Source: JANRJY01 sp033763735 (lineage in GTDB: Bacteria; Bacteroidota; Bacteroidia; Cytophagales; UBA9547). From it: 26,063 nucleotides of DNA. Each line of letters begins with the position of its first letter. Position 1 is the first letter of the stretch. This document shows positions 8,518 to 16,757 of the stretch, in pieces. Made by a program: the position numbers and the translations under genes. The stretch spans positions 1-26,063 of the forward strand of contig JANRJY010000049.1 in NCBI GenBank assembly GCA_033763735.1, in the 5' to 3' direction. The notes below the pieces were generated by a model. The model made no database searches and was not told where the DNA came from. It saw nothing but the letters and a program-made list of their open reading frames with translations.

Positions 8518-9729
8518 TTACGCCATTGCCTCTTGAACCAACTTAGCTGCATCTTTCAAAATTACAGCTGATTTTACTTTTAGTCCTGAGTCGTTGATAA
8601 CTTTTGCACCTTCTTCAGCGTTAGTACCTTGCAAACGAACAATAATTGGAATTGAAATATTCCCTATCGATTTATAAGCTTCTACAACACCATTAGCCAC
8701 ACGGTCGCAACGCACTATTCCTCCAAATATATTTATCAAAATAGCCTTTACATTTGGGTCTTTAAGAATAATTCTGAATCCGGCTTCTACGGTTTTGGCA
8801 TTAGCACCGCCTCCAACGTCAAGGAAGTTGGCTGGTTCGCCACCGGAAAGTTTTATAATATCCATTGTGGCCATTGCAAGTCCGGCACCATTCACCATGC
8901 AACCTACATTTCCATCAAGTTTTACATAATTCAAATTATTTTCACCTGCTTCTACTTCTAATGGATCTTCTTCTGTAATGTCCCTCAATGCAGCAAGGTC
9001 TGGATGACGCATCAAAGCGTTATCGTCAAACGATACCTTTGCATCTACTGCAAGTATTTGATCGTCAGATGTTTTTAGTACGGGGTTAATTTCAACCATA
9101 GCAGCATCGGTACCTTCGTACATTGCATATAATTTGGTTACAAAAGTCACCATTTCTTTGAATGCATTTCCTGAAAGACCTAGTCCAAAAGCAATTTTAC
9201 GAGCTTGATATGGTTGCAAACCTGTTAATGGATCTACCCATTCTTTTGTTATTTTTTCCGGAGTTGTGGCAGCAACATGTTCAATATCCATACCTCCTTC
9301 GGTACTTGCAATAATTACGTTTTTGCCTTTGCCTCTATCCAAAAGTATAGACAAGTATAATTCTTTAGGTTGCGTAAGTCCAGGATAATAAACATCCGCA
9401 GCTACCAGTACTTTATTCACTAATTTTCCTTCAGGACCAGTTTGAATCGTTTCTAAAACACCTCCTAATATTTGTTTTGACTTTTCCTTAACTTCATCAA
9501 GCGTTTTGGCAAGCTGTACTCCCCTGTTCTCAGTTCCTTTGATTTTACCTTTGCCTCTACCTCCAGCATGAATTTGAGCCTTAACTACCCAAAGTTTTGT
9601 TCCTGTAATTTCGGTTAATTTGTTGGCAGCGGCTACAGCAGCTTCAGGAGACTCGGCCATTATGCCTTCACCTATTTTAACGCCATATTTTTTTAGTACT
9701 TCTTTGGCCTGATACTCGTGAATATTCAT
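8518..9729 (-). CDS. sucC: Succinyl-CoA synthetase (ADP-forming) beta subunit
   Basis: This subunit supplies the nucleotide-binding half of succinyl-CoA synthetase, which interconverts succinyl-CoA and succinate with NDP/NTP in the cytosolic TCA cycle. The product is 403 residues from ATG 9729 (MNIHEYQAKEVLKKYG, the conserved family start); the frame continues upstream but that part has no family resemblance. An ATP-grasp fold fills the first half, with the HAGGRGKG loop at about 54-61. The ligase part carries GCMVNGAGLAMATMD near 275, FLDVGGGAN near 305 and INIFGGIVRCD near 340. The alpha subunit gene sucD, often adjacent, is not in this window. A good promoter precedes it. Confidence 0.96.
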   Translation of the reverse strand: MNIHEYQAKEVLKKYGVKIGEGIMAESPEAAVAAANKLTEITGTKLWVVKAQIHAGGRGKGKIKGTENRGVQLAKTLDEVKEKSKQILGGVLETIQTGPEGKLVNKVLVAADVYYPGLTQPKELYLSILLDRGKGKNVIIASTEGGMDIEHVAATTPEKITKEWVDPLTGLQPYQARKIAFGLGLSGNAFKEMVTFVTKLYAMYEGTDAAMVEINPVLKTSDDQILAVDAKVSFDDNALMRHPDLAALRDITEEDPLEVEAGENNLNYVKLDGNVGCMVNGAGLAMATMDIIKLSGGEPANFLDVGGGANAKTVEAGFRIILKDPNVKAILINIFGGIVRCDRVANGVVEAYKSIGNISIPIIVRLQGTNAEEGAKVINDSGLKVKSAVILKDAAKLVQEAMA

Positions 9730-9759
9730 GTGATGCGGGAGAAATTTTGTATTTGGTTC

Positions 9760-9790
9760 GAAAGATAAAATAAAGGTTGATAAGTTCAAA
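9760..9790 (-). promoter_or_regulatory. Predicted sucC promoter (TTTG-N19-TATCTTTC)
   Basis: Reading the minus strand, TTTG (9790-9787) is followed after exactly 19 bases by TATCTTTC (9767-9760), one mismatch from the Bacteroidota -7 consensus TAnnTTTG. Transcription would start near 9753, leaving a leader of roughly 25 bases before ATG 9729. This short leader supports the chosen sucC start. Confidence 0.55.
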
Positions 9791-9816
9791 TATTGCACTT
9801 AAAATTAACTTTTATT

Positions 9817-9850
9817 TTTGACTTTTAACTTGAGATTATAATTAACTTTG
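9817..9850 (+). promoter_or_regulatory. Predicted promoter for the retropepsin-lolD unit
   Basis: TTTG at 9817-9820 and TAACTTTG at 9843-9850, an exact match to TAnnTTTG, are separated by 22 bases. The following gene starts at 9868, giving a leader of about 10 bases. It faces away from the sucC promoter within the same 138-base divergent interval. Confidence 0.5.
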
Positions 9851-9867
9851 TATTTTAAAATTTAACT

Positions 9868-10248
9868 ATGGGGCTTACTTATGCTGAAATTAATTTGTCA
9901 AATCCACGAAATAGTGATTTAAGTGGAACTAAGATAAAAGCTTTAGTTGATACTGGAGCGTTATTAATTTGTATTCCCCAACACATTGCCATACAATTAA
10001 ATTTAGAAGAACTTGAGAAAAGAGAAGTTTACACTGCAGACGGCAAAATGCACAGCGTCCCATATGTAGGACCATTGAAAATTCAGTTTGAAAATAGATT
10101 TTGTTTTGTTGGTGCACTAGTTTTAGGAGATGAACCACTTTTAGGAGCCGTACCTATGGAAGATATGGATGTGATGGTTCATCCTTCAATTCAAAAACTT
10201 ATTGTAAATCCTGCAAACCCAAATATGCCAGCTTATCCGGTTAAATAA
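9868..10248 (+). CDS. Retropepsin-like clan AA aspartic protease domain protein
   Basis: The product has 126 residues, the size of one retropepsin-like lobe. The catalytic-type motif ALVDTGA (Asp28-Thr29-Gly30) is followed by hydrophobic residues and IP, and the second half carries a hydrophobic-hydrophobic-Gly segment (PLLGAVPMEDMDVMV, about 92-106). This resembles bacterial clan AA proteases, which must dimerise to form an active site with one Asp from each chain. No signal peptide or membrane segment is seen, so it is probably cytosolic. Its stop is one base before the LolD ATPase start, so they are almost certainly co-transcribed. Activity and substrates are not known; it could be a binding-only relative. 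Confidence 0.8.
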   Translation: MGLTYAEINLSNPRNSDLSGTKIKALVDTGALLICIPQHIAIQLNLEELEKREVYTADGKMHSVPYVGPLKIQFENRFCFVGALVLGDEPLLGAVPMEDMDVMVHPSIQKLIVNPANPNMPAYPVK

Positions 10249-10249
10249 T

Positions 10250-10900
10250 ATGCTCACCGCCCATTCCATCAAAAAAACATACCAAAACCTGCCGGTACTT
10301 AAAGGTATAGACCTTACTGTGCAAAAGGGTGAAATTGTGGCTATTACAGGCCCTTCCGGAGCTGGCAAAAGTACTTTACTGCATATTTTGGGTACCTTAG
10401 ATAAACCCGATGAAGGTTCTTTGGAATTTGAAGGGCAAAATATTTCTAAACTTAAAGACAATCAACAAGCGAAGTTTCGGAATGAAAAACTCGGTTTTGT
10501 ATTTCAGTTTCACAATCTCTTACCGGAATTTACTGCTTTTGAAAATATATGTATTCCTGCTTACATTAAAGGACAAACAGGTGCTGAAACTGAAAAAAGA
10601 GCACTTGAATTGATGGATTTGCTACATATTTCTGCCCGCAGGACGCATAAACCATCAGAAATGTCGGGAGGAGAACAGCAACGCACTGCAGTGGCTCGTG
10701 CACTGATAAATAATCCTGAAATAGTATTTGCCGATGAGCCTAGTGGCAATTTGGACTCAAACAATGCACGTGATTTGCATCAATTATTTTTTGATTTACG
10801 TCAAAAATTTGGTCAGGCTTTTGTAATTGTAACACACAACAATGAATTGGCAGGAATGGCTGATCGCCAATTGCAAATGAAAGACGGTATTTTATTATAA
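10250..10900 (+). CDS. lolD: LolD-type ABC transporter ATP-binding protein
   Basis: The product has 216 residues with all ABC ATPase motifs: Walker A GPSGAGKST at 34-42, Q-loop FVFQFHNLLPEFTAFENI, signature MSGGEQQR at about 138-145, Walker B IVFADEPSGNLD and the H-loop VTHN. The combination of FQFHNLLPEFTA and the SGNLD ending is typical of LolD/MacB-type ATPases. LolD with LolC/E releases outer-membrane lipoproteins from the inner membrane; other members drive FtsX- or MacB-like permeases. No permease gene is adjacent, which is common in this phylum, so the partner is undetermined and the lolD name is a best fit, not proven. Confidence 0.85.
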   Translation: MLTAHSIKKTYQNLPVLKGIDLTVQKGEIVAITGPSGAGKSTLLHILGTLDKPDEGSLEFEGQNISKLKDNQQAKFRNEKLGFVFQFHNLLPEFTAFENICIPAYIKGQTGAETEKRALELMDLLHISARRTHKPSEMSGGEQQRTAVARALINNPEIVFADEPSGNLDSNNARDLHQLFFDLRQKFGQAFVIVTHNNELAGMADRQLQMKDGILL

Positions 10901-10914
10901 ATCAACAAAATCCA

Positions 10915-12129
10915 TTGGCAAAAAATGTACTTTATATTTCCTATGATGGACTTTGTGACCCTCTTGGCCAGTCACAAATTTTGCCTTATTTAATTGGATT
11001 AAGTGAAAAAGGGCATAAAATTAGCATTATCAGTTATGAAAAACCTTCAAAATATAAAATTAACAAGACTTATATTCAACAAGTTGTAAGCGAAAACAAT
11101 ATTACTTGGTACCCGCATAGATATACTCGATTTCCACCGATAATTTCAACTATTTTTAATGTATATTTTTTACTTGAAAAAATTAAGCAACTATTTAAAT
11201 ATCAACATTTTGATATAGTACATTGCAGAAGTTACATAGCAGCCTTTGGTGGTGAATTGGCACAGAAAAATTACAATGCAAAATTTATTTTTGACATGCG
11301 AGGCTTTTGGGCTGACGAACGTATTGAAGGAGGACTTTGGAATATTCGAAACTTCGTTTTTAAATCGATATATACTTTTTTTAAGCATAAAGAATTGCAA
11401 TGGCTATCCAAAGCCGATATTGTTGTTACTTTGACTCATTCCGCAAAAAAATACTTAGTTGAAAAACAATTAGTTAATGAAAAAAAAACATTTGTTATCC
11501 CTTGCATGGTTGATACTCAATTATTTAATTATCAAAAAGTTAATTTAGATTCTATAGTCTTAATAAAAAAAACATTGAATATTGACAAGGATGCGTATGT
11601 GTTAGGTTATGTTGGGTCCGTTTCTACCTGGTATTTACTTGATGAAATGATTGATTTTTATAAAATCGTTTTATCAAAAATTCCAAATGCTTTTTTCCTA
11701 TTAGTTAGCACTGAAAATGAATTTATTGAACATAAAATGAAAATACATAGTATTGATAGCCAACACTTTAGATGCATCGGAGCAAGTCGTAATCAAGTGC
11801 CGGGATTGATTTCTTTATTTGATTTGGGAATTTGTTTAATTAAAAATAGTTTTTCAAAAATAGCTTCTTCACCTGTGAAATTAGGAGAAATGATGGCTAT
11901 GGGCATTCCCGTGGTTTGCAATGCGAATATTGGTGATATTAATATGATTTCTGAAAAATATAATTCTGTTTATACACTGCAAAGCCTTGATAATGAATCA
12001 TATGAGAAGGCAATTAATCTTGTCCTAAGAAATTCAATTCAAAAACATGATATCATAAACTCAGCCATTGAATTTTTTTCATTGCAAAATGGAATTGAAG
12101 TATATCAAAATATATACGAAAATGGCTGA
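10915..12129 (+). CDS. Glycosyltransferase family 4, TTG start
   Basis: The product has 404 residues with the two-domain GT-B fold. The N-terminal part has KNVLYISYDGLCDPLGQSQILPYLIGL, the standard opening of a Bacteroidota GT4 group, and a DIVHCRSY segment. The C-terminal part has VLGYVGSVSTWYLLDEM and the donor-site region ASSPVKLGEMMAMGIPVVC, in place of the more usual EAMA-x-G. The conserved opening begins two codons after TTG 10915 and no ATG lies nearby, so TTG is the likely start; it is 14 bases after the lolD stop. It probably adds a sugar to a surface glycan at the cytosolic face of the inner membrane. Donor and acceptor are unknown. The gene is more A+T-rich than lolD. Confidence 0.85.
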   Translation: MAKNVLYISYDGLCDPLGQSQILPYLIGLSEKGHKISIISYEKPSKYKINKTYIQQVVSENNITWYPHRYTRFPPIISTIFNVYFLLEKIKQLFKYQHFDIVHCRSYIAAFGGELAQKNYNAKFIFDMRGFWADERIEGGLWNIRNFVFKSIYTFFKHKELQWLSKADIVVTLTHSAKKYLVEKQLVNEKKTFVIPCMVDTQLFNYQKVNLDSIVLIKKTLNIDKDAYVLGYVGSVSTWYLLDEMIDFYKIVLSKIPNAFFLLVSTENEFIEHKMKIHSIDSQHFRCIGASRNQVPGLISLFDLGICLIKNSFSKIASSPVKLGEMMAMGIPVVCNANIGDINMISEKYNSVYTLQSLDNESYEKAINLVLRNSIQKHDIINSAIEFFSLQNGIEVYQNIYENG

Positions 12130-13204
12130 AAATAAATCTTTAAGTATTTATTTCATAGTCCCCTACCCCTTTGGAGAAGCACCATCCCAGCGATTCAGAT
12201 TTGAGCAATATTTTGATGTTTTAATTGAACAAAACATTAAGTTCAAAACATCTTCATTTTATTCAATAAATTCATGGAAAATATTGTATAAACGAAGTTA
12301 TTACCTACAAAAGGTTTGGTATGTAATTTTAGGCTTTTTGAAGAGAATAATTGATTTAGTTAATTGTCATTCGGCTGATTATGTTTTTATTCATCGTGAA
12401 GTTACTCCAATAGGACCTCCTTTATTTGAATGGATGATTGCCAAAGTTTTGAAAAAGAAAATCATATTTGATTTTGATGATGCCATTTGGCTTCCTAATA
12501 CCTCAAATGAAAACAAATGGATTGCAAAGTTGAAATTTCATTCTAAAACTGGAATGATATGCAAGTGGGCATATAAGATAAGTGCCGGAAATACATATTT
12601 AGCTGCATATGCGCAACAATTTAATGAAAATGTAATTGTAAACCCTACAACTATTGCCACCCATTTGCAACAACTTAAGTCAGAGAAAAAACCCTCATCC
12701 AATAAAGTAATAATCGGTTGGACAGGCACACATTCCACATTGAAATACTTATATGAAATTGAAGATTTTTTAAAGAAATTATCTGATAATAAATCGACAA
12801 TAATTAATGTTATTGCCAATAAAAAGCCAACTTTTGATTTTCCATTTGAATTTAAATACTGGAATAAAACTACCGAAATAGATGACCTTTTGAAAATTGA
12901 CATTGGAATTATGCCATTAACCGACAATGAATGGAGTAAAGGCAAATGCGGATTCAAAGCTTTGCAGTTTATGTCATTAGGAATTCCTGTGATTGCTTCC
13001 AGTGTAGGTGTAAATAATCAAATAATTTCTCACGGAATTAATGGATTTTTGGTTTCAAAAATCTTAGATTGGGAAATAGTTGTAAATCAACTAATTACCA
13101 ACAAAGAATTGAGACAATCTATAGGCAAAAACGCGAAAATTTACATTGAAACACACTTTTCTTCAAACTCAAACAAACAAAACTTTTTAAGTTTGTTTAC
13201 TTAA
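12122..13204 (+). CDS. Glycosyltransferase family 4
   Basis: The product has 360 residues from ATG 12122, which overlaps the end of the preceding glycosyltransferase by 8 bases (ATGGCTGA), implying translational coupling; the frame upstream of this ATG lies inside that gene. Recognisable parts are YPFGEAPSQRFRFEQYF at the N-terminus, IIFDFDDAIWLPNTS at the domain junction, IIGWTGTHSTLKYL opening the C-terminal domain, and IGIMPLTDNEWSKGKCGFKA followed by LGIPVIAS in the nucleotide-sugar site. This group is common in Bacteroidota glycan loci. It probably acts in sequence with its neighbour; specificity is unknown. Confidence 0.85.
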   Translation: MAENKSLSIYFIVPYPFGEAPSQRFRFEQYFDVLIEQNIKFKTSSFYSINSWKILYKRSYYLQKVWYVILGFLKRIIDLVNCHSADYVFIHREVTPIGPPLFEWMIAKVLKKKIIFDFDDAIWLPNTSNENKWIAKLKFHSKTGMICKWAYKISAGNTYLAAYAQQFNENVIVNPTTIATHLQQLKSEKKPSSNKVIIGWTGTHSTLKYLYEIEDFLKKLSDNKSTIINVIANKKPTFDFPFEFKYWNKTTEIDDLLKIDIGIMPLTDNEWSKGKCGFKALQFMSLGIPVIASSVGVNNQIISHGINGFLVSKILDWEIVVNQLITNKELRQSIGKNAKIYIETHFSSNSNKQNFLSLFT

Positions 13205-13393
13205 TTTAGTTTAAATGGGTTATTTTTGGACATTAAAACTATGTATTTTGTTGCGTAGTATTACTCATTTCTTGCATTTTATGTCATTACACTATTTCAA
13301 TTTATTTCTTGGATAAGAATTTCAAAATATATAATTCGATTTTACCGAAACTGGTTTTGGAGAATATTTTTAGTGCTACTAAAAGATAACTAA

Positions 13394-14968
13394 ATGCTTC
13401 AAATAATCAGACCGTTTTTTAGAAACACTATAAACGGAAGAATCTACAGATTACTATTTTTATTTATTTGTACAATTATAGGTATATCAGTATACGTTAT
13501 CTTTCGATTAATTGAATTAAATAATACTACTTCAAAACTAAATCATCTTTGGCAAGCAGAGCTTCATGGCTTTATAACTTTAGCTAATTTTCAAGGAGGG
13601 CAGTTTGGTGTTTTGAATTCAATAAAAAAAATTGAACCTGACAGTGGTATATATCCCAAATTGATAGATGCGTCTAATAATATTGTTAGAAATATTATTG
13701 GCAAAAACTTAGATTCTGCAGGGTATAGTGCACCCGCTGCAATTGATTCTTTGTGTAATTCAATTGAATCATACGCTATAGCAACCTTGCCAGTAAACAC
13801 TTTAATAGTCCAAAAGCAAGAAAAGATAAAGGCAGGGCTATCTACCTCTGTTGAAGATTCATTAATTCGGGCTACTTGGCAAAATGCAGATGTGTATATA
13901 GGAAAGTTTTATACACATTTATATGGTTCACTAATTTTTGAAGTATTATCAAAACACAAACTTGAACTTAGGGCAAGGTTGGATGAACTTTATTTGATAA
14001 TTTTTATTTCATTACTAATTATAGCAGTGATAATCACCTTATTCATTATAAAATATGGATTGGATTTCAGAAAATTCATTTTCCAAATCATAAAAGGTCC
14101 CACAAATGTACTTGACAAATTATCAAGCGGAGAGATTACAGAATTGCAAAATGAAACCAAAACCGAACTTGATTCTATTATATTAGCTACAAATAAACTT
14201 ACAGAAAACCTAACAAATGCAAGTGCGTTTGCTTTGGAAATAGGCAAAGGAAATTTCAATCATCCATTTAGTGCAGCTGGTCAAAATGACGTTTTAGGAA
14301 ATGCATTATTAAAAATGAAAGCAGACCTCGAACAGTTTTCAATTAAAGAAAAACAACAAAGTTGGGCAAATTCAGGATATGCACTTTTTGCAGATTTGCT
14401 TCGAAATTTAGAGTCTGATTCAAAAATTTATGGTCCTAGAATGGCTTCTGAAATTGCCAATTACTTAGAAGTAAATCAAGTATTTATATTTGAATTAGAT
14501 GAGTCAAAACAAAATCTTGATTTGATTGGAGCTTATGCTTACAGCAGACAAAAATATCTGCAAAAACAAATTACAGTAGGTGTAGGTCTTACAGGTCAGG
14601 CAGTATTAGAAGAAGACATCATATTTCTGACAGAAATTCCAAATGGATATACTAAAATTACTTCGGGACTTGGAGATGCCACTCCAAATTGCCTTCTAAT
14701 TGTACCTATTAAAGATGACAAAAACATTGAAGGTGTAATAGAAATAGCTTCTTTTAAAGTGCTTCAGCCATTTGAAATTGAATTTGTTCAGAAACTCTCC
14801 CAAACTTTATGTTCATACATTTCAAATATGAAACAATCACAAAAAATGAAACAATTACTTTCTGAAACGCAGGAAATGGCAGAAAACCTTAGAAGTCAGG
14901 AAGAAGAAATGAGGCAAAATATGGAAGAACTTTTGGCAACTCAAGAGCAAATGGAAAGAAATAAATAA
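13394..14968 (+). CDS. Membrane GAF-domain sensor protein lacking an output domain
   Basis: The product has 524 residues. Two membrane helices (about 20-37 and 199-221) bracket a ~160-residue periplasmic region. Next come a HAMP-like linker with FALEIGKGNFNHPF and DVLGNALLKMKADL (about 275-315), then a GAF domain (about 330-480) with DLIGAYAYSRQKYL, GVGLTGQAVLEED, FLTEIP and CLLIVPIK. The last ~45 residues form a coiled coil with EEEMRQNMEELLATQEQM. In many Bacteroidota relatives the same tail leads into PAS and histidine-kinase domains; here the frame stops right after it and nothing downstream restores a kinase. It may act through partner proteins. It lies alone between two glycosyltransferase blocks. 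Confidence 0.8.
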   Translation: MLQIIRPFFRNTINGRIYRLLFLFICTIIGISVYVIFRLIELNNTTSKLNHLWQAELHGFITLANFQGGQFGVLNSIKKIEPDSGIYPKLIDASNNIVRNIIGKNLDSAGYSAPAAIDSLCNSIESYAIATLPVNTLIVQKQEKIKAGLSTSVEDSLIRATWQNADVYIGKFYTHLYGSLIFEVLSKHKLELRARLDELYLIIFISLLIIAVIITLFIIKYGLDFRKFIFQIIKGPTNVLDKLSSGEITELQNETKTELDSIILATNKLTENLTNASAFALEIGKGNFNHPFSAAGQNDVLGNALLKMKADLEQFSIKEKQQSWANSGYALFADLLRNLESDSKIYGPRMASEIANYLEVNQVFIFELDESKQNLDLIGAYAYSRQKYLQKQITVGVGLTGQAVLEEDIIFLTEIPNGYTKITSGLGDATPNCLLIVPIKDDKNIEGVIEIASFKVLQPFEIEFVQKLSQTLCSYISNMKQSQKMKQLLSETQEMAENLRSQEEEMRQNMEELLATQEQMERNK

Positions 14969-15014
14969 TTATAGTAAATGAAATTAGTTAGATTTTAGAT
15001 ATTCGAATACAGAA

Positions 15015-15047
15015 TTTGTTTCACATTAGTTAATATCCATATATTTA
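15015..15047 (+). promoter_or_regulatory. Candidate promoter for the GT39-like gene pair
   Basis: TTTG at 15015-15018, a 21-base spacer, and TATATTTA at 15040-15047 (one mismatch to TAnnTTTG) precede the ATG at 15075 by a short leader. It is a moderate match in an A+T-rich region, where chance hits are common. Confidence 0.35.
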
Positions 15048-15074
15048 CTGCTTTAATTTATCACTTTACATTTC

Positions 15075-16757
15075 ATGAGCAAAAAAGTTCAGAAAAACAC
15101 TTCCAAACCAATTAAAAAAGAATCAGCTCCAAAGGTAGTTACTCAGCCTGCATCAGGAATTGAAATCAATTGGTATTTTGTAGGATTGGGGGTAATACTT
15201 TTAGTCGTTTTATTAATCCGCATGCGATTGCTTGGCATTCCACTAGAACGCGATGAGGGTGAGTATGCATACATGGGCAACCTTATTTTGAATGGCATCC
15301 CTCCATACAAAGATGCCTACAATATGAAATTGCCTGGCACTTATTATATGTATGCACTCTGGATGGGAATGTTTGGAACAACTATAACCGGTGTTCATTT
15401 TGGATTGTTGATAATGACCATTGGCACAATTTTGTTGCTTTTCTTTTCATTTCGAACACTATTTACATCTAATGTTGCCTTAATTGCTTCCGGTGTATAT
15501 GGACTTATGTCACTGAGTGCCAACTTGTTAGGATTTGCAGCACATGCTACCCATTTTATGACTTTTTATATTGCTTTAGCTTTATTCTTTTATTCTAAAT
15601 TTACCAAAAATCGAAAATGGTTTTGGGCATTGTTAACAGGAATCGCTTTAGGCATGTCTTTCTTAATGAAACAACAGGCCGTTTTTATGTTGGTATTTGG
15701 ATTCTTAATGATAGTTATTTACCAAGTATTTGAAAAACCTCTTCCGATTAAAAGCCTGATTATCAATGCAGGATTGTATTCCATTGGTGTTTTCATTCCT
15801 TATTTATTGGTTTTAGTTATTATGTCAAGCACAGGAGTTTTTGACACATTTTGGTTTTGGACAGTACAATATGCAAGTAAATATGCCGGTTCGGGTGTTA
15901 GCATGGATGATGCAAAAATGTTATTTGGAATGTCATTTGAACCTATGTACAAAGAATTTATGGGGATATGGTGGCTTTGCGGGGCTGGATTGATAATCAC
16001 TTATTTCTCAAAGTACGATTTAAGATATAAGCTTTTAGCAACCGGATTGTTTATTTTCACCTTTCTAACAGTTTGTCCCGGCTTTTACTTCCGTCAACAT
16101 TATTTTATTCCATTTCTTATTTCAGTAGGATTGATGGCAGGAATTACACTTGATGCTATTGCAGGTGGGTTAGCTGACAGGCTTAAAATTAATGGATTGA
16201 GAGTGTTTGGATTTGTAGTTCTTGCAATAATTGCAGCCTCAGCAATTACCGGATTTAAAGATTATTATTTAAAAACCAAGCCTGAGCAACTTTGCAAACG
16301 AATTTATGGCACAAATCCCTTTGTGGAATCAGTTGAGATTTCAAAATATTTAAAGGAAAATACAACTAAAGAAGACAAAATAGCTGTGTTGGGTTCCGAA
16401 CCGCAGATATTCTTTTATGCAGATAGAAGTTCAGCAACTGGATATATCTATACCTACGGTTTGATGGAAAGTCATGATTATAACAAAACCATGCAAAAAC
16501 AAATGATAGACGAGATTGAGAAGAACAAACCTAAGTATCTGGTTTACTGCAATGTTCGTACTTCATGGTTACCTCGTCCGGATAGCCCTATGGATATATT
16601 TACTTGGTTCAATAAATATTCAACCGAAAACTATGAAGTAGTAGGGATTGTGGATGGACTGAATTCTTATCAACCTCAGTATAAGTGGAATGAATTAGCA
16701 AAAACCAGCCAACCTCAGGGTGAAGAATATATTTTGGTATTCAAACGTAAAGTATAA
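15075..16757 (+). CDS. Polytopic GT39/ArnT/PMT-like glycosyltransferase
   Basis: The product has 560 residues. A lysine-rich cytosolic N-terminal tail (~30 residues) is followed by about ten membrane helices and a C-terminal soluble part from about residue 400. The first outer loop has LERDEGEYAYMGNLIL, the acidic DE motif expected of GT-C enzymes that use polyprenyl-phosphate sugars, followed by PPYKDAYNMKLPGTYYMYAL. The family transfers sugars to proteins, lipids or glycans on the outer face of the inner membrane. The stop codon shares one base with the next start (TAATG), so the two genes are translated together. The sugar donor and acceptor cannot be read from the sequence. Confidence 0.8.
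   Translation: MSKKVQKNTSKPIKKESAPKVVTQPASGIEINWYFVGLGVILLVVLLIRMRLLGIPLERDEGEYAYMGNLILNGIPPYKDAYNMKLPGTYYMYALWMGMFGTTITGVHFGLLIMTIGTILLLFFSFRTLFTSNVALIASGVYGLMSLSANLLGFAAHATHFMTFYIALALFFYSKFTKNRKWFWALLTGIALGMSFLMKQQAVFMLVFGFLMIVIYQVFEKPLPIKSLIINAGLYSIGVFIPYLLVLVIMSSTGVFDTFWFWTVQYASKYAGSGVSMDDAKMLFGMSFEPMYKEFMGIWWLCGAGLIITYFSKYDLRYKLLATGLFIFTFLTVCPGFYFRQHYFIPFLISVGLMAGITLDAIAGGLADRLKINGLRVFGFVVLAIIAASAITGFKDYYLKTKPEQLCKRIYGTNPFVESVEISKYLKENTTKEDKIAVLGSEPQIFFYADRSSATGYIYTYGLMESHDYNKTMQKQMIDEIEKNKPKYLVYCNVRTSWLPRPDSPMDIFTWFNKYSTENYEVVGIVDGLNSYQPQYKWNELAKTSQPQGEEYILVFKRKV

Noticed and set aside
10186..10461. Minus-strand frame across the protease-lolD junction
   Set aside because: It is antisense to the lolD Walker A region; no independent coding evidence.
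12538..12957. 139-codon minus-strand frame inside the second GT4 gene
   Set aside because: It mirrors conserved glycosyltransferase motifs on the plus strand and is a shadow.
13171..13198. aaacaaac ... gtttgttt inverted repeat at the end of the second GT4 gene
   Set aside because: It is inside the coding end, is A+T-only apart from a few pairs, and has no good T-run, so I do not call it a terminator.
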